Assembly: GCA_030639305.1 (NCBI GenBank)
Contig: DAOWCY010000282.1
Coordinates: forward strand, 1-7,693
Length of the DNA: 7,693 bases
Direction of reading: 5' to 3'
Origin: JAGLQA01 sp023135565
GTDB lineage: Bacteria; Acidobacteriota; Aminicenantia; UBA2199
In this document: positions 1 through 6,058 of the stretch, in pieces
How positions within the stretch are numbered: position 1 is the first letter of the stretch
Layout of the letters: every line of letters begins with the position of its first letter
Program-made: the position numbers and the translations under genes
The notes under the pieces: generated by a model
Databases searched by the model: none
Seen by the model: only the letters and a program-made list of their open reading frames with translations
Told to the model about the DNA's origin: nothing

Positions 1-12
1 TTGCGAAGATTT

Positions 13-264
13 AACACACCCCGCTTCCTCTTGTCTCGTTCCTCGACAATCGGAACCACCCCTCTCAAGAGGGGAATGTGCTCGTAAACTCTAAAAGAGC
101 TATCGAGAATTCTCCTTTCTATGGGGAATTGCTGCGTTAGTGGCACAATCTTGCTAATTTTCAGGGTTGATAAACGATTATTGATTGACTGGCCCAAATT
201 CCCCTCTTGAGAGGGGTGGCGCTGAGGGGCTTTTTATTTTTGCCCCGAAGCGACGGGGTGTGTT
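13..264. repeat. MITE-like inverted-repeat element, non-coding
   Basis: This 252-bp stretch is bounded by an 11-bp perfect inverted repeat (AACACACCCCG at 13-23, CGGGGTGTGTT at 254-264). Nested inside is a 22-bp perfect inverted repeat at 56-77 and 198-219, which contains the near-palindrome CCCCTCTCAAGAGGGG. Two smaller hairpins lie within it: AATTCTCC/GGGGAATT at 108-115/123-130, and GGGGC/GCCCC at 226-230/242-246. No open reading frame of useful length and no transposase is present, so if it is mobile it would need an enzyme supplied elsewhere. I see no clear target-site duplication, and the left flank is only 12 bases. The nested symmetry is seen directly; calling it a MITE is inference. 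It could also be a decayed composite of two small palindromic repeats. Confidence 0.55.
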
Positions 265-279
265 TGGTTGCGGCCAACG

Positions 280-313
280 GCTCCTCTGAGTTCTCCCGAG
301 CTCCTCTGAGTTC
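280..313. repeat. 20-bp tandem duplication upstream of the GH3 gene
   Basis: GCTCCTCTGAGTTC occurs at 280-293 and again at 300-313, a period of 20 bases; the second copy matches over its first 14 bases. It ends 9 bases before the ATG at 323 and therefore occupies the place where a ribosome binding site would normally lie. It is probably a local slippage duplication. Confidence 0.7.
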
Positions 314-322
314 ATTAGAATA

Positions 323-2017
323 ATGCCTAATTTATCTTTAAGAGAAAAAATCGGTCAACTGTTTGTGATCGGTTTTTATGGTGAAGAACTGTCTGCCGAA
401 GTGGAGGCGTTTATCGAAAAAAACAACATCGGTTTTGTGATTCTTTTTTCGAGGAACATAAGCTCTATTGCGCAGGCGGCGGCTTTAAATAACCATATCC
501 ACTCTTTGGGCAAAATTACCCCCGCTGTATACACAGACCAGGAAGGCGGATTAGTGGTTCGTTTCGGGGAGGAAGCAGCCACCGTGATTTCGGCTATGGG
601 GCTGGCCGCCACGGGCGATCCGGGGAATGCCCGGCGCGCCGGCAGGATCATCGGCGGGGAGATGAGCGCTATCGGCATAGATGGTGTTTTTGCCCCGGTT
701 TTAGATGTCAATATCGAAGCCGGTAACCCGGTGATCGGCATCCGTGCATTTTCCGATGACCCAGGTATAGTGGTTACTTATGCCCGGCAATTTGCCGCCG
801 GGTTGAATGAAGGAGGCGTCGCTGCCTGCGGTAAACATTTTCCCGGACACGGCGGCACCACGTTGGATTCCCACTTAGAAATTCCTACCGCGTCTCTTTC
901 GCGGGCGGATTTTTTTCGCTATTGTTATGCTCCTTTTGCCGAACTGGCCCGGTCGAACATCGAATCGTTGATGACGGCTCACGTGCGTTTTCCTAATATC
1001 GATGACGGCATCGCTACTTTTTCTTCTTATTTTACGCGGCGGCTGCTGCGGGAAGAGACAGGGTACCGGGGTGTGCTTTTCAGCGACTGTTTAGAAATGA
1101 ATGCGGTAAAAGATAATTTTACACCCGCGCAGGTGGTGGAGTTTTGTATGGCTGGGGGAATTGACGTTTTGTGTCCCAGTCACACCCTGGCCTACCAGGA
1201 AGAGCTTTTGCAGTATTTGTTATTTGCCGTGGAGAAAGGGCTTATCCCGGAGCAGCGGGTGGATGAATCTTTAGCCCGGATATTAACGTTGAAACAGGAA
1301 TTTAGCTCGATCCCAGCCGAAGATGCCGCTGTCCCGTCCGGGAAAAAAGTTAATAAAAAGTTTTTTGCCCCACGGCGTGGGGAAGCATCGAGGGGTGCAG
1401 CCGGGGCCGATAGGGTGGCTGCGACGCACCCTCGAAGACAAGTAGACCCGCAGCAAGCGGAAAAGTCGGCCCGCGGTTCTATAGCCGGGGAGCGGGAGAT
1501 AGCCGCTAAATCCATCACCCTGCTGCGTAACCGGTTGGGAATAATCCCCATAGAAAAAGAGAAAAAAGTCCTGCTGGTAGAATGGCAGGTTGGGAGAGCC
1601 ACTACCGATTTTTCCGGCAAAAAGGCGGTATCGCTGCTGGCGGAGATTGCCCGGTCGTACCTGCCCAATGCAGACACAGAAGTGCTAAAAACCGGGGCGG
1701 ATTTTCTTGTGCATTTAGAAGCGCAGTTGGCTGAATATGATTATATCGTTGCCTGTCCTTATTCTTTGAACCGGGAGCGGGAGTTGGCCCAGGCCGCAGA
1801 TATTCGGCGTATCATAGCCGTTAGGCCGGATGTGATCGCCGCCTCAACAGGCAATCCTTATGACATTTTGCATTTCCCCGAAATAGACACTTATCTTGTT
1901 AGTTACGGGGCCAGGCAGGTGCAGTTGGAGGCTTTGTTCCGCGTGATAACCGGCGAGATCGAACCCGTAGGCAGACTCCCCGTTGAGATCGCCGGTATTT
2001 TTCCCCGCAGCGGGTGA
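323..2017 (+). CDS. nagZ: Beta-N-acetylhexosaminidase, glycoside hydrolase family 3 (NagZ type, two-domain)
   Basis: This predicted 564-residue enzyme should remove terminal beta-N-acetylglucosamine from peptidoglycan turnover products (GlcNAc-anhydroMurNAc peptides). The N-terminal TIM barrel (about 5-325) carries TDQEGG (71-76), the NagZ signature KHFPGHG (171-177) followed by D182-S-H184, which in NagZ supplies the Asp-His acid/base pair, and FSDCLEM with the likely nucleophile D255. A GH3 C-terminal domain follows (about 390-560) and ends with the typical GRLPVEI. No signal peptide is visible, so a cytoplasmic recycling role is likely; the Bacillus two-domain homologue is exported. The linker at about 332-390 is longer than usual, and residues about 340-374 come from repeat-like DNA. 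The ATG at 323 is chosen because MPNLSLREKIGQLF matches the family N terminus and an in-frame TGA lies at 287-289. No Shine-Dalgarno sequence is evident. The family call is firm; NagZ specificity rests on the H184 motif. Confidence 0.9.
   Translation: MPNLSLREKIGQLFVIGFYGEELSAEVEAFIEKNNIGFVILFSRNISSIAQAAALNNHIHSLGKITPAVYTDQEGGLVVRFGEEAATVISAMGLAATGDPGNARRAGRIIGGEMSAIGIDGVFAPVLDVNIEAGNPVIGIRAFSDDPGIVVTYARQFAAGLNEGGVAACGKHFPGHGGTTLDSHLEIPTASLSRADFFRYCYAPFAELARSNIESLMTAHVRFPNIDDGIATFSSYFTRRLLREETGYRGVLFSDCLEMNAVKDNFTPAQVVEFCMAGGIDVLCPSHTLAYQEELLQYLLFAVEKGLIPEQRVDESLARILTLKQEFSSIPAEDAAVPSGKKVNKKFFAPRRGEASRGAAGADRVAATHPRRQVDPQQAEKSARGSIAGEREIAAKSITLLRNRLGIIPIEKEKKVLLVEWQVGRATTDFSGKKAVSLLAEIARSYLPNADTEVLKTGADFLVHLEAQLAEYDYIVACPYSLNRERELAQAADIRRIIAVRPDVIAASTGNPYDILHFPEIDTYLVSYGARQVQLEALFRVITGEIEPVGRLPVEIAGIFPRSG
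1341..1446. repeat. Repeat-derived segment inside the GH3 gene (interdomain linker)
   Basis: The segment begins with TTAATAAA (1350-1357) and AAAAGTTTTTTG, then the hairpin CCCCAC-GGC-GTGGGG (1368-1382). The intergenic units at 2019-2096 and 7545-7638 carry the same module, with CCCCAC-TGC-GTGGGG after AACTTTTTCAAAAG. It is followed by an imperfect inverted repeat (1388-1402 with 1417-1435). It is in frame and adds about 35 residues rich in K, R, A and G between the two enzyme domains. Homology to the intergenic repeats is inferred from the shared order of motifs; the copy is diverged. Confidence 0.55.
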
Positions 2018-2018
2018 A

Positions 2019-2096
2019 GGGGCAGCGTGTGAGCGCTTTTGATTTTAATAAACAAAAGTTTTGATTAAACTTTTTCAAAAGCCCCACTGCGTGGGG
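2019..2096. repeat. Mosaic intergenic repeat, unit 1 (CCCCAC-hairpin type)
   Basis: The unit starts one base after the GH3 stop codon with GGGGCAGCGTGTGAGCGC, passes through an AT-rich core (TTTTGATTTTAATAAACA, AAAAGTTTTGATTAAACTTT), and ends in the 6-bp hairpin CCCCAC-TGC-GTGGGG (2082-2096). GGGGC at 2019-2023 could also pair with GCCCC at 2081-2085. The same combination of left and right ends recurs at 7545-7638. No T-run follows the hairpin on this strand, so it is not a convincing terminator for the GH3 gene. Confidence 0.85.
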
Positions 2097-2104
2097 TGCC
2101 TATA

Positions 2105-2210
2105 AGCGGCTTCGCCGCAAGAAGCAGCGTGTGAGCGCTTTTGATTTTAATAAACAAAAGTTTTGATCAAACTTTTTCAAAAGTTTGGCCCCCGGCAGGG
2201 CCGCCGGAGG
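2105..2210. repeat. Mosaic intergenic repeat, unit 2 (GGCCCCCGGC type)
   Basis: The unit opens with the hairpin GCGGC-TTC-GCCGC (2106-2118), then AAGAAGCAGCGTGTGAGCGC and the AT-rich core shared with unit 1. The core ends CAAACTTTTTCAAAAGTTTG (2168-2187), which can form an 8-bp stem with a tetraloop. It is followed by a GC-rich tail with the stem CCGGC/GCCGG (2192-2196, 2203-2207). It lies 36 bases upstream of the operon promoter. It is nearly identical to the unit at 7433-7539. Confidence 0.88.
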
Positions 2211-2246
2211 CAAATTTGATAGGAAATCCCGGATGCTGTTTTATGC

Positions 2247-2275
2247 TTGACAAGTCACTCGCTTTTCTGTATATT
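2247..2275 (+). promoter_or_regulatory. Sigma70-type promoter for the four-gene operon
   Basis: A perfect -35 box TTGACA (2247-2252) is followed, after exactly 17 bases, by TATATT (2270-2275), one mismatch from the consensus -10. The expected transcription start is near 2282, giving a short leader of about 20 bases before the ATG at 2301. A perfect TATAAT also occurs at 2283-2288 but is 30 bases from the -35 box, so it is a less likely partner. Inferred from sequence only. Confidence 0.75.
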
Positions 2276-2288
2276 TTATATCTATAAT

Positions 2289-2297
2289 GAGGTAGGA
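2289..2297 (+). promoter_or_regulatory. Ribosome binding site deciding the barrel-protein start
   Basis: GAGGTAGGA lies just before the ATG at 2301 (8 bases from GAGG, 3 from AGGA). It supports this start over the upstream in-frame TTG at 2247, which is part of the -35 box and would spoil the signal peptide. Confidence 0.8.
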
Positions 2298-2300
2298 CAA

Positions 2301-3068
2301 ATGAAAAAAAAATTAACACTTTTAACGATTTTTGTTTTTTTAGTTATCACCCTGCCCCTGTGCGCCTTTGACGCCGCTGAAGATGATAGTTCCGCCGGGA
2401 TCGATTTCGACGCCGGACTGTTGTTCAGCTTCAACAGGGCAAAGGTGGAATTGGGCGCGGACAAAACCGTGAGCACACTGGCCTATCAATACATGGCCTT
2501 AGAAATCGACGTGGAAATTTTCAGCGGTTTTACCCTGGGAGTAATCGCCGGTTACAACCGAAATTTCTTTAACGACCCGGTTGATTTCACGCAATTGCCC
2601 CTCACGCTGAGGGTAGAGAAAATGAAAAACAGTTCCCTTCTTTTAGGAGCAAACTTGAAAGCGGAGTTGTTCTCTTTCGGCGATTTTACCCTGATAGGCA
2701 AAGGTGAGTTTCTCTGGTTCAGGCAGTTTAATCACGAGAGTCCCATAGAGTTGTCCGTGGTAACCGGGAACGCAGTAGTCGAGAACGCTTTTTACCAGGC
2801 AACCGTCGATCTATTACTCAAATACGACAGGTGGACCGGGGTCGAGATTTTCTTTGGGCCGGAACTGTACCTGTTGGACGGCGAAATATCCGCCGACGAA
2901 ACCATCGAAGATATTCAGGCCCGACAGACTTTAGAATATAAACAGGATAGTCTTTTCGGTTTTGTAGTCGGCGCAAGTTTCGAAATCGGCAGTCACGTGG
3001 AATTGTTCTTAAGCGCCGGTCTCTTTTCAAAGACTTCCTTCTGCGCCGGTCTTTTCTATATTTTTTAA
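2301..3068 (+). CDS. Predicted outer-membrane beta-barrel protein, family not recognised
   Basis: The 255-residue protein begins with a classical Sec signal peptide: MKKK, then a hydrophobic run (about residues 5-18), then LPLCA with likely cleavage before FDAAEDD. The mature part is a series of alternating polar/hydrophobic segments typical of amphipathic beta strands (for example FTLGVIAGYNRNFF, SSLLLGANLKAELF, TLIGKGEFLWFRQF, VEIFFGPELYLL, LFGFVVGASFEIG, VELFLSAGLF). It ends FYIF, with the C-terminal Phe that the BAM machinery usually recognises. It is probably a small barrel of roughly 8-12 strands in the outer membrane. I cannot name the family or substrate. It is the first gene of the operon, 15 bp before the protease. 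The ATG at 2301 has a good ribosome binding site and gives a clean signal peptide. Confidence 0.85.
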   Translation: MKKKLTLLTIFVFLVITLPLCAFDAAEDDSSAGIDFDAGLLFSFNRAKVELGADKTVSTLAYQYMALEIDVEIFSGFTLGVIAGYNRNFFNDPVDFTQLPLTLRVEKMKNSSLLLGANLKAELFSFGDFTLIGKGEFLWFRQFNHESPIELSVVTGNAVVENAFYQATVDLLLKYDRWTGVEIFFGPELYLLDGEISADETIEDIQARQTLEYKQDSLFGFVVGASFEIGSHVELFLSAGLFSKTSFCAGLFYIF

Positions 3069-3077
3069 AAGGTGAGG
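3069..3077 (+). promoter_or_regulatory. Ribosome binding site deciding the protease start
   Basis: AAGGTGAGG overlaps the end of the barrel-gene stop region and sits 6 bases before the ATG at 3084. It favours ATG 3084 over the in-frame GTG at 3072, which lies inside the binding site itself. Confidence 0.8.
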
Positions 3078-3083
3078 TTCATT

Positions 3084-4436
3084 ATGAGTAAAATAAAAAA
3101 AATAATATTTACTTTTATAATAGGCGGTCTTTTTTTAATTTTCAGTGGTGAGTTTTCCTCTCCTACTTTAGAATTCGGCCTCTACAACGGGGGCGAACCC
3201 CTAATTTTTGACGGGGAAAGAGCCTATGCGCCCGGCCAGGTGGTGGTGAAATTCGCCGGGGAAAATCCTAAAACCGCGGGTCTGAACTCTAAAGGAACCG
3301 GTCACACCGCGGCGGACAGGGTACTGCGCCATAAATACAGGTCTGAAATAAAAGCTGTCAACAAAGACCGTTACAGCGATTACTATATCGTGGAAACCCA
3401 CAAAAACTGCGCTCTCGAAGCCTTCAGGGAAAAGCTGCGCCGGGACCCTTCAATCGCAGCAGCGGAGCTGAATTATTATGCCCACATTGCCGCCACCCCG
3501 GATGACCCTTATTTCGCTTATCAATACGCCTTAGACAACCAGGGCCAGGTGTACGTGCCCAATATCGGTCTCAGAGGCAGAGGCGACAGCGACATCGACG
3601 CCCCGGAAGGCTGGGATTGGACTACCGGCAGCGGGGATGTGATCATCGCCATTATAGATACAGGCGCGGCTCCCCATGAGGATTTAGTCAACAAGTTGGT
3701 GCCCGGTTATAATTTTATAGCAGACAACACCAATACTGCCGATGACAATGGCCACGGCACTTTCGTGGCCTCCATTGCCGCAGCCGAAACCGGCAACGGC
3801 ACCGGCATGGCCGGCGTGGACTGGAATGCCAAAATAATGCCTCTAAAATGCGTCGCCAGCGATGGGCTTGCGTCTTATACGGTGCTTGCCGCCGGTATCA
3901 GGTACGCCGCCGACAGCGGCGCTAAAGTTATCAATCTCAGCTTAGGCGGCGCTTACCCCAGCTTTGTATTGGAAGACGCCTGCAGTTATGCTTTCGGCAA
4001 AGGCTGCGTGATCGTGGCTGCCGCCGGTAACCAGGGCGGCCAGGTGCTCTATCCCGCCGCTTATGACGATTACGTGCTGGCAATAGCGGCAACCGACTCC
4101 TACGACAATAGACTCGGATGGTCCAATTACGGCCCCCAGGTGGATGTGGCGGCTCCCGGTCAATATGTGTTCGGCGCCATCTATTTCCCCGACGAACCGG
4201 ACGTTTTCAACGCTTACGGTTGGGGCAGCGGCACTTCCTTTTCCACCCCCTACGCTGCCGGAGCCGCGGCCCTGCTGATGGGGTACAAACCCTCTCTTGC
4301 CAATGACGTGGTAATGAAAATTATAAAATATACCGCCGACGATGTGAACCGGGACGTCTACCCCGGCGTCGATGATTTTATCGGTTATGGCAGGATCAAT
4401 ATCGGTAGGCTTTTAGGAGCTTACGAACTAAACTGA
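3084..4436 (+). CDS. Secreted subtilisin-family (S8) serine protease with N-terminal prodomain
   Basis: This 450-residue preproprotein has an N-terminal signal (MSKIKK plus a hydrophobic stretch, about residues 7-22). A prodomain of the fervidolysin/I9-like kind follows (about 45-140, starting APGQVVVKF and ending DPSIAAAELNYYAHI), then the linker TPDDPYFAYQYALDNQGQ typical of this group. The catalytic domain (about 165-450) has the full S8 triad: D192 in AIIDTG, H224 in NGHGT and S385 in GTSFSTPYAAG, with the oxyanion-hole N316 in AAAGNQGG. The enzyme should therefore be active outside the cytoplasm, after removal of its propeptide. No C-terminal sorting, PPC or cell-wall domain follows, so it probably stays soluble in the periplasm or is released. 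Its substrate is unknown. The stop TGA shares its last A with the ATG of recN. Confidence 0.95.
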   Translation: MSKIKKIIFTFIIGGLFLIFSGEFSSPTLEFGLYNGGEPLIFDGERAYAPGQVVVKFAGENPKTAGLNSKGTGHTAADRVLRHKYRSEIKAVNKDRYSDYYIVETHKNCALEAFREKLRRDPSIAAAELNYYAHIAATPDDPYFAYQYALDNQGQVYVPNIGLRGRGDSDIDAPEGWDWTTGSGDVIIAIIDTGAAPHEDLVNKLVPGYNFIADNTNTADDNGHGTFVASIAAAETGNGTGMAGVDWNAKIMPLKCVASDGLASYTVLAAGIRYAADSGAKVINLSLGGAYPSFVLEDACSYAFGKGCVIVAAAGNQGGQVLYPAAYDDYVLAIAATDSYDNRLGWSNYGPQVDVAAPGQYVFGAIYFPDEPDVFNAYGWGSGTSFSTPYAAGAAALLMGYKPSLANDVVMKIIKYTADDVNRDVYPGVDDFIGYGRINIGRLLGAYELN

Positions 4437-6058
4437 TGTTATCTTACCTGAGAGTCGAGAACTTTGCTGTTGTTGAAAAAGTAGAATTAGACTTTTCCGG
4501 GAATTTGAATGTGTTAACCGGGGAAACCGGGGCCGGTAAGTCGATATTAATAGACGCCATCAAATTCTTCCTGGAAAAAAAAACGCCGCCCAATTCTTCC
4601 CGCGGTCCGGGCAAAAAACTGCTGGTAGAAGCCATGTTCACCAAAAACGATGAAGAACTTGTCTTCAGGCGGGAAGTGAATAACGGCAAATCCCTCTGTT
4701 TTTTAAACGGCAGGATGGTCCCTTTTGTGCAATTAAAGGAGATGGCCGGGAAGTTCCTGAATATATACGGCCAGAACGATCACACTTTTCTTTTGAACCC
4801 CACCAATCACCGTTTATTTTTAGATGAGTTCTGCGCCAATTCCGACTTGTTGGGCAAGATTGCCGCCTGTTACGGGGAGTTAAAAAAGGCCATCGCCGAA
4901 TTGGAAGACCTAAAAAAGCAAAGCGAGCAAGTCAACGAAAAATTGGATTTTATTCATTTCCAGGAAGCTGAGATCGAGAGCCTGGGCATGGAGCGAGGTG
5001 CGGACGAAGTACTGGAACAAGAGGTGAAAATCCTCTCTTCCGCCGAAGAGATCACCGCCAAATCCGGCGTTTTAATCGAAGCTTTTCACCAGGATGACGG
5101 CTCGTTGTACAACAAGCTGGCCGAGAATTTGCGCAATCTCGAATATTTAAAAGGCATTTACCCGGACTTAGAGTCTTACGTAGATGAGATCAACAAGTTT
5201 TACCACCTGCTGCCGGAGTTTTCCGACGCGCTTTCCGAGAAAGTGGGCAAAGTGGAATACGATGAAGAAGAGTTGAATAAATTAGAAGAGAAACTGTTGA
5301 AACTCAACCGGTTAAAAGAGAAGTACCGTACCGGTTTGGACGGGCTGTTGGATAAATTAGAAGCCCTTAAAGAAGAGAAAACCCGGCTCTTGGACATGGA
5401 TTTTTCCAAACAGGACAAGCAGAAAGAGATAGACCGGTTGTTCGTCGAATACGAAAAATTGAACCGCCGCTTAAGGGCCCGGAGAAAGGAGAAAGCAGCC
5501 CGGCTTTGCAAAGTGATCGAGAAGGAACTGGCCAAATTAGAAATGAAGAAAGCGAAGTTTTCGGTGCAGGTGGAAGAGATCGAACCCGGGCCTAAGACCA
5601 TCGGCGGCACGGGCACCGACAGGGTCGAGTTTTATTTTTCATCCAACCCAGGCCAGCCACCCGGTCAGATCAAGAATGTGGCTTCCGGCGGTGAGTTATC
5701 CAGGTTGATGCTGGTCTTAAAATCCTTGATCGAAGAAGCCGGTTATTCCGCTTATATTTTCGATGAGATCGACGCCGGCATCGGCGGCAAGACAGCGGAA
5801 TTCGTCGGTGAAAAATTAAAGCGAATTGCTGAAATCAACCAGGTGATTTGTATTTCTCATTTGCCTCAGATCGCATCTTTTGCCGGCCGGCATTTTTTGA
5901 TCAGCAAAGAGTTCAAGCAGGATGAAACCTTCAGTTATGTAGAGAAGTTATCCCGTAAAGACAGGGTTAGGGAGATTGGCCGGTTGATGGTAGGCAGCGG
6001 CATCGATGAGGATGTATTGAAAGCCGCCGAGAATTTATTAGTCAAGAACAGCGGATGA
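4436..6058 (+). CDS. recN: DNA repair protein RecN (SMC-like ATPase)
   Basis: This 540-residue, cytoplasmic, nucleoid-associated ATPase of the SMC superfamily acts early in repair of DNA double-strand breaks by recombination. The N-terminal head has LRVENFAVVEKVELDF and Walker A GETGAGKS (29-36), then IYGQNDHTFLLNP, the RecN version of the Q-loop region. The middle (about 140-385) is charged coiled-coil, rich in K, E and L, shorter than in true SMC proteins as expected for RecN. The C-terminal head has the ABC signature ASGGELSR (416-423), Walker B YIFDEIDAGIGG (D443, E444) and ISHLPQIA. The length is normal. It starts in a TGATG overlap with the protease gene. The nearest Shine-Dalgarno match (AGGAG, 4415-4419) is rather far, so translational coupling is likely. 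No LexA-type operator is evident upstream. Confidence 0.97.
   Translation: MLSYLRVENFAVVEKVELDFSGNLNVLTGETGAGKSILIDAIKFFLEKKTPPNSSRGPGKKLLVEAMFTKNDEELVFRREVNNGKSLCFLNGRMVPFVQLKEMAGKFLNIYGQNDHTFLLNPTNHRLFLDEFCANSDLLGKIAACYGELKKAIAELEDLKKQSEQVNEKLDFIHFQEAEIESLGMERGADEVLEQEVKILSSAEEITAKSGVLIEAFHQDDGSLYNKLAENLRNLEYLKGIYPDLESYVDEINKFYHLLPEFSDALSEKVGKVEYDEEELNKLEEKLLKLNRLKEKYRTGLDGLLDKLEALKEEKTRLLDMDFSKQDKQKEIDRLFVEYEKLNRRLRARRKEKAARLCKVIEKELAKLEMKKAKFSVQVEEIEPGPKTIGGTGTDRVEFYFSSNPGQPPGQIKNVASGGELSRLMLVLKSLIEEAGYSAYIFDEIDAGIGGKTAEFVGEKLKRIAEINQVICISHLPQIASFAGRHFLISKEFKQDETFSYVEKLSRKDRVREIGRLMVGSGIDEDVLKAAENLLVKNSG

Noticed and set aside
1192..1677. A 161-codon minus-strand frame within the GH3 gene
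   Set aside because: It lies wholly opposite a well-supported enzyme gene and has no recognisable domain or ribosome binding site.
2082..2100. Hairpin CCCCAC-TGC-GTGGGG as a terminator of the GH3 gene
   Set aside because: No T-run follows on the + strand, and the same hairpin recurs as a repeat module, including once inside the GH3 coding sequence, where termination would be harmful.
2019..2210. CRISPR array
   Set aside because: The repeats are long (80-107 bp), internally palindromic and of two types. They are not separated by unique spacers of even size, and no cas gene is nearby.
2283..2288. TATAAT as the -10 box of the operon promoter
   Set aside because: It is a perfect hexamer but 30 bases from TTGACA; the TATATT at 2270 has the ideal 17-base spacing. 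It remains possible as a second, -35-independent promoter.
3072..3083. GTG at 3072 as the protease start
   Set aside because: It lies within the Shine-Dalgarno sequence that serves ATG 3084, and the extra residues MRFI add nothing to the signal peptide.
5200..5616. A 138-codon minus-strand frame within recN
   Set aside because: It is low-complexity, Ser/Phe/Asn-rich translation opposite the K/E/L-rich coiled coil of recN, a typical shadow frame.
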